From contig NZ_QPJM01000008.1 in NCBI RefSeq assembly GCF_003337575.1, forward strand, positions 124,001-188,000: 64,000 nt of DNA. The letters run 5' to 3'. Below are positions 9,015 to 18,246 of this stretch, piece by piece. Positions within the stretch are counted from its first letter, which is position 1, and each line of letters starts with the position of its first letter. The notes beneath the pieces are model-generated. The model searched no databases. It was not told the origin of the DNA and was given only the letters and a program-made list of their open reading frames with translations. The position numbers and the translations under genes are program-made. The DNA comes from Phyllobacterium bourgognense. Its GTDB lineage: Bacteria > Pseudomonadota > Alphaproteobacteria > Rhizobiales > Rhizobiaceae.

Positions 9015-10004
9015 ATGCTTGACCATTCGTCCCGACCGTCTACGCTGCCACATATGCCTATGGATGCGCTCAGCGAAGTCCTGCAGGACTTTCGCTTGAG
9101 TGGCGTCAACTATGGCCGCTGCGAGCTCCGGCATCCATGGAGCATCGCCTTTCCGCAACAGCCGCTGCTTCGATTTCACTTTGTCAGCCAGGGTCCATGC
9201 TGGATTTATACACAAGCGCAAGGCTGGCAGAAGCTGAACGCCGGCGATCTGGTGCTGCTGCCGCAAGGCATCGCCCATCGGCTGGCCAGCGCGCCGGACG
9301 TTGTGGGTGATTCGCTCAAGGCTTGCCAGGTGACCAAGTTGGGGAGCAACGTTTGCGAAGTGGTGCGGGACGGAACGGGCGCGACCAGCACCCTTTTCTG
9401 CGGCTCCATGTCCTTGGGCGCCTGTGCGCTCAACCCCTTGATCACTTTGATGCCGCCAATCATCAAGGGCTGCGACGTGGCCGGCAATGACCCGATCGTC
9501 GGGCCGTTGCTAGCGGCTATGACGGCGGAGGCCGCACAACCGCAGATGGGCAGCGCCACCATCTTGTCACGTATGGCGGACCTGCTCGCAGCGCGGCTCA
9601 TCCGCTGCTGGGTCAATTGCACCGGAGCCTCCACCACCGGCTGGCTCGCTGCCATCCGCGATCCCCATATTGGCCGCGCCCTCGCAGCCATGCACCGGGA
9701 CCCCGGCCGTAACTGGACACTCGAAAGCCTCGCAGGCCTCGCAGGCCAATCACGCTCGATTTTCGCCGAGCGCTTCAGCGCTGTTTTAGGGGAAGGCGCT
9801 GCACGCTATCTCGCCCGTCTGCGCATGCAGCTTGCCCGCGATTTGCTGGGGCAAGGCGGCATGTCGGTTGCTGAGGTCGCCACCCGTTTGGGCTATGAAT
9901 CCGAGGCATCCTTCGCTCGCGCGTTCAAGCGCATCACCAGTGTCTCGCCTGGCGTTGTGCGGCGCACAATTTCCGGACGAATGGACATGGATTTCGGATT
10001 ATAG
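9015..10004 (+). CDS. AraC-family transcriptional regulator with cupin sensor
   Basis: A 329-residue regulator. The N-terminal half is a cupin-type sensor (GDLVLLPQGIAHRL is the cupin core). The C-terminal ~100 residues hold two AraC helix-turn-helices: LAGLAGQSRSIFAERFSAVL and VAEVATRLGYESEASFARAF. This AraC/cupin_6 subclass often controls a neighbouring oxidoreductase or exporter gene. Here the next gene, 59 bp downstream on the same strand, encodes an MFS exporter and is the obvious target. The effector is unknown. Confidence 0.9.
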   Translation: MLDHSSRPSTLPHMPMDALSEVLQDFRLSGVNYGRCELRHPWSIAFPQQPLLRFHFVSQGPCWIYTQAQGWQKLNAGDLVLLPQGIAHRLASAPDVVGDSLKACQVTKLGSNVCEVVRDGTGATSTLFCGSMSLGACALNPLITLMPPIIKGCDVAGNDPIVGPLLAAMTAEAAQPQMGSATILSRMADLLAARLIRCWVNCTGASTTGWLAAIRDPHIGRALAAMHRDPGRNWTLESLAGLAGQSRSIFAERFSAVLGEGAARYLARLRMQLARDLLGQGGMSVAEVATRLGYESEASFARAFKRITSVSPGVVRRTISGRMDMDFGL

Positions 10005-10032
10005 GACACATATCATCCGAAAAGACTCGTCT

Positions 10033-10089
10033 ATGAATATCTCCAAACCTTGGAGATACTTAAATGACGGACACAACATTACAACTTGA
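10033..10089 (+). CDS. Possible 18-codon leader ORF overlapping the MFS start
   Basis: A short frame starting with an ATG at 10033 encodes MNISKPWRYLNDGHNITT and stops 26 bases inside the exporter gene, in a different frame. It spans the whole hairpin that holds the exporter's ribosome binding site. Ribosomes translating or stalling here would open or close that site, as in the leaders of some antibiotic-inducible exporters and methylases. This role is inferred from geometry only; the leader's own Shine-Dalgarno is weak. Confidence 0.3.
   Translation: MNISKPWRYLNDGHNITT
10038..10058 (+). promoter_or_regulatory. Hairpin enclosing the MFS ribosome binding site
   Basis: A perfect 9-bp inverted repeat, TATCTCCAA (10038-10046) and TTGGAGATA (10050-10058), separated by three bases. 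The GGAG of the exporter's Shine-Dalgarno (10052-10055) is in the right arm, 8 bases before the ATG at 10064. In RNA this would bury the ribosome binding site. Confidence 0.55.
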
Positions 10090-11272
10090 TGGCGAGGTCT
10101 TAGAGCTCGATGCCGCGGCGCCGGCCGAATGGAGCGCGGCCACCTGGTTCGCGGTCCTTTCAATGGCGTCCGCCAGCTTTGCGCTGGTGTCAGCCGAGTT
10201 TCTGCCGGCAGGTCTGTTGACGCCAATGGCGCGCGATCTGGGCATCAGCGAGGGAACGGCCGGGCAGGTCGTCACCGCCACCGCTTCCGTCGGCGCCGTG
10301 ACGGCCCTGTTGAGCAACGTTCTCATCGGCCGGCTCAATCGCAAGACGGTGCTGGTTGGTCTCAGTGCTCTGGCGATCGGCTCCAATATTCTCGCGGCGG
10401 TAGCGACCGATTTCTGGCTATTGTTGTTAGGTCGGGCCGGACTCGGAATCGCCCTCAGTGCTTTCTGGGCGCTTTCAGTTGCCGTCGTAGCGCGGCTGGT
10501 TGGCGCCAATGCGACAGGCCGTGGCATGGCTATCGTCACCCTCGGCGTATCGCTCGCCACCATTGCCGCACCGTCGATGGGCGCGTTGATCAGCGACTGG
10601 CTGGGTTGGCGCAGCGCCATGGCGATGACGGCAGGACTGGCCGCGCTTGCCATGCTGCTGCAGTTTCTCAGCCTGCCAACCTTGCCTGCAACCACAAGCA
10701 ACAGTCTTGCCGACGTCCTTCGCCTGACACGGCGGCGTGGCATTCAACTCGGTATGCTTGCCATCTTTTTGCTGATGACGGGGCATTTTGCTGGCTCGGT
10801 CTATGTGCGCCCCTTCCTCGAACAGGTGACGCTCCTTGAAACCGGGCCGATTGCCCTGGCACTGCTCGGGTTTGGCATCGCCGCTGTGGTCGGTAATATT
10901 GCCGGCGGCCGCATGGCCGACGCCAATATCCGCATGGCCCTCGTGGTTACCGCCGCATTAATGGCGTTTGCTGCACTCGCTTTGGTGCTTTGGGGTGCGC
11001 ATATCGGCGTTGCCTTCGGCTTCGCTACGCTTTGGGGCTTCGCCTTCGGCATGGCGCCGGTGGTGCTGCCGACCAATCTGTCCCGCGCGGCACCTGACGC
11101 GCTTGAGGCGGCGGGCAGCTTGATGGTCGCTTCTTTCCAGGTGGCCATCACCATCGGCGCAGTTGTCGGCGGCTATGTCGTGGACACCTATGGCGCCACG
11201 GGGCCCTTGACCCTTACTGCCATCCTTGCTGCATCGACGGTCGTGCTGGCGCTGCTACAGCCCCGCAGCTAG
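10064..11272 (+). CDS. MFS transporter, DHA1-like efflux type
   Basis: A 402-residue protein with about 12 hydrophobic helices and an MFS loop 2-3 motif (GRLNRKTVLVG). The N-terminal region (SAEFLPAGLLTPMARDLGIS) resembles the AraJ/NepI-type drug, sugar or nucleoside efflux branch of the drug:H+ antiporter-1 family. It follows the AraC regulator gene and is probably its target. Translation may be limited by a hairpin over its Shine-Dalgarno and by an overlapping leader ORF. The substrate cannot be told from sequence. Confidence 0.88.
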   Translation: MTDTTLQLDGEVLELDAAAPAEWSAATWFAVLSMASASFALVSAEFLPAGLLTPMARDLGISEGTAGQVVTATASVGAVTALLSNVLIGRLNRKTVLVGLSALAIGSNILAAVATDFWLLLLGRAGLGIALSAFWALSVAVVARLVGANATGRGMAIVTLGVSLATIAAPSMGALISDWLGWRSAMAMTAGLAALAMLLQFLSLPTLPATTSNSLADVLRLTRRRGIQLGMLAIFLLMTGHFAGSVYVRPFLEQVTLLETGPIALALLGFGIAAVVGNIAGGRMADANIRMALVVTAALMAFAALALVLWGAHIGVAFGFATLWGFAFGMAPVVLPTNLSRAAPDALEAAGSLMVASFQVAITIGAVVGGYVVDTYGATGPLTLTAILAASTVVLALLQPRS

Positions 11273-11323
11273 TCTCTGCTCGTACTGCGCGTAGGTAGAG
11301 CAGCCAGACGTCATCACCAAGTT

Positions 11324-11353
11324 GAAGATGCGCCAAGATATCGGCGCATCTTC
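11324..11353. terminator. Bidirectional terminator hairpin between convergent genes
   Basis: A perfect 11-bp inverted repeat, GAAGATGCGCC (11324-11334) and GGCGCATCTTC (11343-11353), with an 8-base loop. It lies in the intergenic space between the MFS gene (plus) and the GMC oxidoreductase (minus). The symmetry suits termination from both sides, although no long T tract follows. Confidence 0.6.
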
Positions 11354-11481
11354 TGAGCAGTGCGAGAGGTCATATCGAGGCGTGGGCGCGCTTTCCATCT
11401 GACCGATAGCATCGCCGAACGACGCAGGAACAACCGCCCGAGAAATGCCGAATCTTTCACCGGCTATGCTCGCGCGCGAAG

Positions 11482-13122
11482 TCAGCATGGCCGAACTCGG
11501 CCGTCCTTGAGAATGAGGTCCGCTGCCTTCTCTGCAATCATGATTACCGGTGAATTTGTATTGCCCGAGACGATCGTCGGCATGATCGAAGCATCAACTA
11601 TCCGCAACCGCTCCAGTCCGTGCACCTTCAAGGCATCGTCAACGACGGCGAGATCGCCTCTGCCCATCCTGCACGTTCCGACGGGATGAAAGATCGTCGT
11701 TGCGATGTCGCCGGCGCGGCGGATCAGTTCATCATCGCTCTGATATTGGCGGCCTGGCAGCATCTCTTCGGGCCGGTATCTCATGACCGCCTTTGCCGCC
11801 ATGAGGTTGCGGGCGTGACGGATGGACCTGGCGGCGAGCAGCCTGTCACCGACCGTCGAGAGGTAATTTGGCCGGATATCCGCTGCAACGCTCGCCTCCG
11901 GCCTCGAAATATGCACCGTGCCCCGGCTTTCCGGACGCAGATTGCACACCGAAACAGTGACGGCGGGATAGCGATGCAAGGGCTCGCCAAGGCGATCGGT
12001 GCTGAGCGGCTGTATGTGGTACTCGAGGTCAGCCGTCGCCAGCGCCGGATCGCTCCTTGCGAAGATGCCGAGCTGGCTCGGCGCCATTGACAGGGGACCG
12101 GAACGCCGGAGAGCATATTCGAGGCCCATGGCGGCTCTTGAAAAAAGATTATGGTAGAGCTGGTTCAGCGTCTTCGCACCTTCAATGCGGAACACGGTAC
12201 GTATCTGCAAATGATCCTGCAGATTTCCCCCGACGCCGCGCAGTTCATGGCTTAATTCGACACCTGCGCGCGCCAGAATTGCGGGATCTCCGACGCCTGA
12301 AAGTTCGAGAATCTTGGGCGAGTTGATGGCTCCTGCCGAAAGGATGATTTCTCCCGCTGCCGCCGCTACGCGGGCTTTGCCTCGCAGGCCGTAACGAACA
12401 CGGACCGCGCGCTTGCCATCGAACTCCAGCCGCTCGACCTCGGCACCGGTGACAACACGAAGGTTGCGCCGCCTGAGGGCCGGTCGCAGAAACGCCTTGG
12501 TCGTATTCCAGCGGAACCCGCCGCGTTGGTTCACCTCGAAATAACCCGAGCCCTCGTTGTCGCCCGCGTTGAAGTCATCGGTCTTGCGAATACCAAGTTC
12601 TTCCGCGGCATCGCGAAATGCGTCGAGAATGGGCCACGAAAGCCGTTGCCGCTCCACCCGCCACTCTCCGCCCGCACCATGCATGGAAGAGCGCCCGCGA
12701 TAATTGTCCTCGGACTTCAAAAAGTATGGCAGAACGTCATCCCAGCCCCAGCCGGTATTTCCCGCCTGCCGCCAATTGTCGTAATCGGCGGCTTGCCCAC
12801 GCATGTAGATCATTCCGTTGATCGAAGAGCAGCCGCCAAGGACCTTGCCGCGGGGATAGGGCAAGGAACGGCCGTTGAGACCAGGCTCCACCGCCGTCCT
12901 CATCATCCAGTCTGTGCGGGGATTACCCATGCAGAAGAGATAGCCGATCGGCACATGAATCCAGTGGTAGCGGTCGCTGCCTCCAGCCTCGAGGAGAAGC
13001 ACGCGATTTTTTGGATCGGCGGACAGCCGGTTGGCAAGGACGCAGCCCGCCGATCCCGCTCCTATGATGATGAAGTCGTAGACCCCTTCGTCGAGCGCAG
13101 CTTCGTGGGCACGCGAGTTCAC
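11482..13122 (-). CDS. GMC-family FAD-dependent oxidoreductase
   Basis: A 546-residue glucose-methanol-choline oxidoreductase. The FAD Rossmann motif near the N-terminus is [20 protein letters not shown]. The GMC signature region is [18 protein letters not shown]. The C-terminal active-site segment contains HPVGTCRMG and then [17 protein letters not shown]. Family members oxidise alcohols, polyols or choline. The GTG start at 13122 overlaps the kinase stop by 4 bp, so the gene is the last of the sugar/polyol operon. An alcohol or polyol role is likelier than choline because of its partners; there are no betaine genes nearby. Confidence 0.88.
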   Translation of the reverse strand: MNSRAHEAALDEGVYDFIIIGAGSAGCVLANRLSADPKNRVLLLEAGGSDRYHWIHVPIGYLFCMGNPRTDWMMRTAVEPGLNGRSLPYPRGKVLGGCSSINGMIYMRGQAADYDNWRQAGNTGWGWDDVLPYFLKSEDNYRGRSSMHGAGGEWRVERQRLSWPILDAFRDAAEELGIRKTDDFNAGDNEGSGYFEVNQRGGFRWNTTKAFLRPALRRRNLRVVTGAEVERLEFDGKRAVRVRYGLRGKARVAAAAGEIILSAGAINSPKILELSGVGDPAILARAGVELSHELRGVGGNLQDHLQIRTVFRIEGAKTLNQLYHNLFSRAAMGLEYALRRSGPLSMAPSQLGIFARSDPALATADLEYHIQPLSTDRLGEPLHRYPAVTVSVCNLRPESRGTVHISRPEASVAADIRPNYLSTVGDRLLAARSIRHARNLMAAKAVMRYRPEEMLPGRQYQSDDELIRRAGDIATTIFHPVGTCRMGRGDLAVVDDALKVHGLERLRIVDASIMPTIVSGNTNSPVIMIAEKAADLILKDGRVRPC

Positions 13123-14648
13123 GCTGCCACCTCCGTTGCCGATGCTCCGCTTCCTGCCATGCGCCGCCAGATCGGCGCCATTGCTTCGGCGATATCGAGG
13201 TAGAGCCGGTAGCGATAGTCATAGTGCGCCGAGCGCCGTGCGTCGGGCTTGTAATGGCGGTCAGTTGCAACCATTGCATTGGCGCCAGCCTCGAAATCAG
13301 CAAACATGCCGACGGCGGTTCCTGCGGCGATCGCCGCGCCAAGGGCACCGGTCTGGCTCGAGCGGGCGACGGTGACGGGTACACCCAGCACATCCGCAAA
13401 AATCTGCGGCCAGAGCAGGCTGCGCGAACCACCTCCTGACAGCACCGCCTCGTCGAAGCAGGCGCCTGCGGCCCGCAGGGTCTCGATATGCTGGCGATGC
13501 CCGAAGGCGACACCTTCCAAGAGAGAACGGATCAAGTGGGCCTTGGTGTGCCAGCCGGCAATTCCATAAAATGCGGCTCGCGCATTGCCGTCCTGCTGCG
13601 CTCCATAGAGAAACGGATGATAGATCGGATCATTGCTCGCCGGCTCCACCGAGGAGGCAAGTTCGCAGCACACATCGAAGGGCGAGCGTCCATCCGGCTG
13701 CTTGCCTGGAAAGAATTCGCGCACGAACCATTCGAGATTGGCGGCGGACGTAGCGCTGGATTCGATCGCCATATAGCGATCGCGATCGAAGGTCGATGAC
13801 ATGAAGACCGGCCCCTCCAGCCGGGGCTGGTCGATGATCACCTGATTGATGCTCCAGGTTCCGGCAATGATCGAAGCCGCGCCCGTGCGTGTGACACCCG
13901 AGCCGATGGCCGAAGCGACCACGTCGAAGAACCCGCCAATGACAGGCGTGCCCGCGGAGAGACCTGTTTCTGCCGCCGCCGCTTGCGTCACCCTTCCGGC
14001 TATGTCAGCACTTTCGATCAGCGGCGGCAGCATATCCATGCAGTCACCGAGCCCGAAGGCGGCCATCAGGTCACGATCATAGTCGCGTTGCGAAACGTTC
14101 AGCAGCCCGCAACCCGCCATGTCGGAAACGTCGCTGACGCACTGGCCGGTAAGCCGATTGACGATGAAGTCCTTGCAGAGGAAGACCGTACCGATCCTGC
14201 TGAATGTTTCCGGCCGGTGCCGTTTTATCCAGGCGAGCAATGTTGGTGTCTGGGAAGGCCAGGGGCGCTGCAGAGAGATGGGATATGTACGATCGCCGAC
14301 GCCTTCGGCCTGCCATTCCTCGACAAGACCGGCTGCCCTCGTATCGAGCGACTGGATGGCGAGCAGCGGCTCCCCCTGCCGGTCAAGCGCATAGAGCCCG
14401 TTGCCATGTCCCGCGCACCCGATTGCCGCGATTTCCCCAGGCTCGATGCCGGCCTGCTCGATACATGTGCGAATGACCAGCTTCGCGTTTGTCCAGAGTT
14501 CACCAAGCCCCCGCTCGACATGCCCCGGGTAGGGCATGTTGCTATGTCCCTCCTCGGCAACGGAGGCAATCTCGTTGCCCTGCCGGTCGAAGATCACCGC
14601 CTTGATGATTGTATTGCCGGCATCCAGCCCCAGAAGATATTTTCCCAT
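13119..14648 (-). CDS. FGGY-family carbohydrate kinase
   Basis: A 509-residue sugar/polyol kinase. The N-terminal ATPase-fold phosphate 1 loop is [18 protein letters not shown] mid-protein [15 protein letters not shown] and a C-terminal [20 protein letters not shown] (adenosine loop) complete the FGGY pattern. The overall pattern resembles L-xylulokinase (LyxK), and erythritol kinase and LsrK belong to the same family; specificity cannot be read from motifs. It lies 31 bp behind the aldolase gene and overlaps the GMC gene. It presumably makes the phosphorylated substrate used by the GlpD-like dehydrogenase or the aldolase. Confidence 0.88.
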   Translation of the reverse strand: MGKYLLGLDAGNTIIKAVIFDRQGNEIASVAEEGHSNMPYPGHVERGLGELWTNAKLVIRTCIEQAGIEPGEIAAIGCAGHGNGLYALDRQGEPLLAIQSLDTRAAGLVEEWQAEGVGDRTYPISLQRPWPSQTPTLLAWIKRHRPETFSRIGTVFLCKDFIVNRLTGQCVSDVSDMAGCGLLNVSQRDYDRDLMAAFGLGDCMDMLPPLIESADIAGRVTQAAAAETGLSAGTPVIGGFFDVVASAIGSGVTRTGAASIIAGTWSINQVIIDQPRLEGPVFMSSTFDRDRYMAIESSATSAANLEWFVREFFPGKQPDGRSPFDVCCELASSVEPASNDPIYHPFLYGAQQDGNARAAFYGIAGWHTKAHLIRSLLEGVAFGHRQHIETLRAAGACFDEAVLSGGGSRSLLWPQIFADVLGVPVTVARSSQTGALGAAIAAGTAVGMFADFEAGANAMVATDRHYKPDARRSAHYDYRYRLYLDIAEAMAPIWRRMAGSGASATEVAA

Positions 14649-14679
14649 TGCGAACCCCTCCTCAGGTCCTTATTCATTC

Positions 14680-15522
14680 TCAGCCTTGCTGATAGCGCGC
14701 GTAGGCGTCTTCCCCACTGGCATCGTCATGGATGATTGCCATCAGTCCTTGCACCACAGCACCCGGGTTGGAGTGCTGGTAGATGTTGCGGCCGTAAACC
14801 ATTCCCATAGCGCCCTGGCGCATCAAGGCTGCCGATTTGTCGAAGACCGCGCGCAAATCTTCCTTTCCGCCGCCACGCACCAGTACCGGGCAACGCGCTG
14901 CCTCGACAACCCGGTGAAAATCCTCGGCGTTGGTCGTGGGATCCGCCTTGACGATATCCGCGCCCATCTCGCGGGCAAGCCGGGTCAGCGTGACAATCTT
15001 GTCCGCGTCGCCATCTACCATATAGCCGCCGCGTTCGGTAACCGGCTGCATGACGAGAGGTTCAATCATCAACGGCATGCCATATTTTTCGCAATCGGCA
15101 CGTACACGCGAAATGTTCTCGACGCACTGCCTAAACAGGTCAGGCTCATCCGGCAGCATAAACAGATTCACCACCACGCAGGCCGCGTCGAGTTCGATAG
15201 CACCGACCAGCGGCTCGGCCTGATTTTGCAGAACAGCCCACATGTCGCGGTGGCGGACAGAATTATAGGGGTTGCCCATGTCGATGCGCATGACGAGAGC
15301 CGGCTTTTCCTTGCCTTCAACGTTCTGGAGAAGATCGGCCTGGCCATAGTTCATCTGGATCGCATCCGGAGCGGCGGCAACCAGCGTCCCGACAACATCT
15401 TGCATATCCTCAAGACCATTCAGGAAAGATGGTTCATTGCACACGCCGTGATCGATCGCCACGTCGAGGCAGCGCCCGTTGCCGAACAGCCGGTTCATCC
15501 GGACCTTGCGGTTGTTTCGCAT
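14680..15522 (-). CDS. Class I aldolase, FbaB/LsrF-like
   Basis: A 280-residue (beta/alpha)8 aldolase of the DeoC/FbaB/LsrF group. LDVAIDHG opens strand 1. The Schiff-base lysine is K192 in ADIVKAD. The phosphate-binding end is VLVRGGG followed by GMVYGRNIYQ. The C-terminal half lines up well with E. coli LsrF by eye. It probably cleaves, or transfers from, a phosphorylated keto-sugar. A strong AAGGAG lies before the ATG at 15522, inside the 3' end of the upstream dehydrogenase gene, which it overlaps by 89 bp. Confidence 0.85.
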   Translation of the reverse strand: MRNNRKVRMNRLFGNGRCLDVAIDHGVCNEPSFLNGLEDMQDVVGTLVAAAPDAIQMNYGQADLLQNVEGKEKPALVMRIDMGNPYNSVRHRDMWAVLQNQAEPLVGAIELDAACVVVNLFMLPDEPDLFRQCVENISRVRADCEKYGMPLMIEPLVMQPVTERGGYMVDGDADKIVTLTRLAREMGADIVKADPTTNAEDFHRVVEAARCPVLVRGGGKEDLRAVFDKSAALMRQGAMGMVYGRNIYQHSNPGAVVQGLMAIIHDDASGEDAYARYQQG

Positions 15523-17239
15523 AACATACTCCTTGTTTATTGCGCGCTGTCAGTGTTTCGAGGTCGACGCCGTGGCATATGGCGAGAAGGTCGAGGAAGG
15601 AAGACCGTTCGGCGGCCTTGCGTGCCGCGGACCAGTGCTTTTCATCGGCGATCAGGTCGAGGGCCACATCCATCATATCGAGCGACAATTGTCCGCTGAT
15701 GGCGAGGGTTGTTCGTCTCAGCAGGAGATCATCGAGATGTTCGACGCATTCATGGCGTATGAGGAACAGCATCTCGCGGGTCGAATAGGGGGCGCCCGGC
15801 ATTGGTTCGTCCGGTCCGCTGGCGATGAAGCCGGCAATTGATGTCGCGGCGGTGCCATATCGTTCGAAGAGTTCGATCGTTCGCGCTGGCGCAAGGCCCG
15901 TTGCGGAAGACGTGCGCGCTATAAAGTCTCCGCTGTCCGCCGGGAAGGTGCGCCCGCCGCCAATGGCACGGTCTGCCGTCGTCAGATGGCGGGTTCTCCG
16001 CAGGCGATCCAATGCCATGTCCGCAGCGAGCTCTCCAAAAGAGCGGAACGTCGTCCATTTGCCGCCAATCATGCATAGGACCGCAGGACCGCCATCCGAT
16101 TCGATGAAGGTGCAGAAATGATCGCGCGGGATACGCCCGGTGAACTTGTCCTTGCTGGCGGGAAGCGGCCTGACACCGGAGAACTGATAGACGATTTCCT
16201 CCGGCCGGATCCGGATATCAGGCAACACGAATGCGAGCGATTGCAGGATATAGTCCCGTTCCTCCGGGGTGCAGACCACGGTTGCCGGGTCATCGATACG
16301 GATATCGGTGGAGCCGACCAGCACCTTGCCGAGATAAGGAAACAGAATGCAGACGCGGCCATCCTCATTCTCGTAGTAGATCATATGGCCATCAAGTGCC
16401 TTGGCGAGTTCGGCATTGTCGATGATCAGGTGCGAGCCCTTGGTTCCGCCCATCAGCGGCGTCGGCCGGGTTTCCGGCGAGAACAGGCTTGCATTGGCGA
16501 TGTCGATCCAGCCGCCCGTCGCATTGATGATGAGTTTCGGCTCGATTGAAGTGGCCGTGCCGCCAACATGGTCCCGGACAACAAAGCCCCCGGTAGCATT
16601 GTGCTGAAGCTCGGCATAGTTCAGGGCACCTGCGCCCGCTGCTGCGGACAGTCCGTCCTGCAGCAATTCAATTCCGATACGCTCCGGGTGCCTGACCCAT
16701 GCATCGTAGTAGGTTGCCGAACTCTTTATCGCCGGATTGAGTTTGGGCCATTTGGCAAGTGTTCCCTGCCGTCCGCGAAATCGATGCCGGGGCATCAGTG
16801 CGCGCTTGCGCGTCAGAAAGTCATAGATGCTCAGCCCTGCCTTGATGGCGATGGCGCCACGGCGGCTGGGTTTGCGACCGAGGCCAAGGAAGCGAACCAT
16901 GCCATTTGCAAGACCGGAGAAGATATCGAAAACAGGAACCATCGTCGGCAGCGGCGCGATCAGATGCGGCGCGTTTCTCAATAGCCGATCGCGCTCGACA
17001 AGCGATTCCCTCACCAGATTGAACTCGCCGTTTTCAAGATAACGCAGGCCGCCATGCACCATCCGGGACAAGGCTGAACTGGCACCGGAGCAATAATCGT
17101 TCTTCTCCACGAGCAATACGTCGAGACCCTGAAGGGCAAGCTCACGGAATACACTGATACCGTTGATGCCGCCGCCCACGACACACACGTCCACCTTCGG
17201 ACTCCGGCGAAGCCCGTCGAATATCTCTTCACGATTCAT
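15434..17239 (-). CDS. GlpD-like FAD-dependent glycerol-3-phosphate/polyol-phosphate dehydrogenase
   Basis: A 601-residue member of the GlpD/DAO family. The FAD motif is VCVVGGGINGISVFRELALQ, followed by the GlpD signature CSGASSALSRMVHGGLRYLE. A C-terminal GlpD domain follows the ATTDRAIGGG-type junction. Family members pass electrons to quinone. Erythritol-phosphate dehydrogenase (EryB) belongs to the same family, so the substrate may be a polyol phosphate other than glycerol 3-phosphate. The ATG at 17239 starts the fold; the frame runs on to 17377 without support. The C-terminus reads ~30 residues into the aldolase gene, which may reflect loss of an earlier stop. The gene starts 12 bp after the aldo/keto reductase. 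Confidence 0.87.
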   Translation of the reverse strand: MNREEIFDGLRRSPKVDVCVVGGGINGISVFRELALQGLDVLLVEKNDYCSGASSALSRMVHGGLRYLENGEFNLVRESLVERDRLLRNAPHLIAPLPTMVPVFDIFSGLANGMVRFLGLGRKPSRRGAIAIKAGLSIYDFLTRKRALMPRHRFRGRQGTLAKWPKLNPAIKSSATYYDAWVRHPERIGIELLQDGLSAAAGAGALNYAELQHNATGGFVVRDHVGGTATSIEPKLIINATGGWIDIANASLFSPETRPTPLMGGTKGSHLIIDNAELAKALDGHMIYYENEDGRVCILFPYLGKVLVGSTDIRIDDPATVVCTPEERDYILQSLAFVLPDIRIRPEEIVYQFSGVRPLPASKDKFTGRIPRDHFCTFIESDGGPAVLCMIGGKWTTFRSFGELAADMALDRLRRTRHLTTADRAIGGGRTFPADSGDFIARTSSATGLAPARTIELFERYGTAATSIAGFIASGPDEPMPGAPYSTREMLFLIRHECVEHLDDLLLRRTTLAISGQLSLDMMDVALDLIADEKHWSAARKAAERSSFLDLLAICHGVDLETLTARNKQGVCYAKQPQGPDEPAVRQRALPRRGDRSRRVQ

Positions 17240-17250
17240 GATGCAGCCCG

Positions 17251-18246
17251 TTACCTGTCCATATCTGCAAGTTTCACTGCGATGGCCGCGTCGATGGCCG
17301 AAAGGTCTTCTTTGCCGAGCCGTATCGTCCCGGCTTTTGCATTCTCCAGCGCCTGCTGCGGATTGCGCGCGCCGCACAGCGCGAACGTCACCCCTTGCTG
17401 CGCCAGCGTCCAGGCGATAACTGTCTGTGCAATGCTCGCGTCGTGCCTGCTGGCTACCGGCAGAATTGCTTCAGCGAACGCTTGCGCCTTCAGCCTGTTG
17501 CTGACCGAAAAGCGCGGATTGTCTTTGCGCTGATCATCGCCGGAAAATACGCGGCCCGGATCGACCGTTCCCGAGAGCAGGCCCAGCGCGAGCGACGAAT
17601 AGCTCAGGGTCGAGACATCGTTCTGCCGGGCCACGGGCAACAGGTCTTTCGCAATCTCCCGGTCAATCATGCTGAACCTTTCCTGGATAGCATCAAGAGA
17701 GCCGGTTGCGATGTAGGCATCCAGTTCGGTCGCGCTGAGATTGCTTGCCCCAATTGCGCGGATCTTGCCTGAACTGCGCAGGTCCTCCAGCGCCCGAACG
17801 GTTTCCTCGATCGGGGTCGTGGGGTCCTGCCAATGGGTGATGTAAAGATCGATATAGTCCGTGCCCAGCCTGGCCAGGCTGGTTTCGACCTCATGGAAAA
17901 TCGCGTCGCGTCCAAGATAGCGGTGGACGGGCTTTTCATCCTGGTCAAAGAAGTGCCGGCCTTTATCCGTGTGCCAGACGAGACCGCATTTTGTGGCAAT
18001 GACCGCTTTGTCGCGCCGTCCCTGAAGGGCTTTACCGACGATCTCCTCAGAGCGTCCCAGCCCGTAGGCGGGTGCAGTATCGATCAGAGTAACGCCTGCG
18101 TCGAGGGATGCGTGAATGGCGGCGATTGACTGCTTTTCGTCGGTTCCGCCCCACATCCAGCCACCGATGGCCCACGTCCCGAGCCCGACCGCAGAGGCTT
18201 GCACGCCTGACCTGCCTATCGAACGCACCAATTGATGACCACTCAT
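17251..18246 (-). CDS. Aldo/keto reductase
   Basis: A 331-residue NAD(P)H-dependent AKR barrel. Motifs include GLGTWAIGGWMWGG near the start, LIDTAPAYGLGRSEEIVGKAL with the catalytic Asp/Tyr, ATKCGL with the catalytic Lys, and YIDLYITHWQDP with the catalytic His. A C-terminal cofactor segment (FALCGARNPQQALEN) follows. It probably interconverts a carbonyl and alcohol form of the operon's sugar. The ATG overlaps the SorC regulator stop by 4 bp. Confidence 0.88.
   Translation of the reverse strand: MSGHQLVRSIGRSGVQASAVGLGTWAIGGWMWGGTDEKQSIAAIHASLDAGVTLIDTAPAYGLGRSEEIVGKALQGRRDKAVIATKCGLVWHTDKGRHFFDQDEKPVHRYLGRDAIFHEVETSLARLGTDYIDLYITHWQDPTTPIEETVRALEDLRSSGKIRAIGASNLSATELDAYIATGSLDAIQERFSMIDREIAKDLLPVARQNDVSTLSYSSLALGLLSGTVDPGRVFSGDDQRKDNPRFSVSNRLKAQAFAEAILPVASRHDASIAQTVIAWTLAQQGVTFALCGARNPQQALENAKAGTIRLGKEDLSAIDAAIAVKLADMDR

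Noticed and set aside
14536-15699. 387-codon plus-strand frame over the kinase and aldolase genes
   Set aside because: Shadow frame opposite genes with clear catalytic motifs; no start signal or family.
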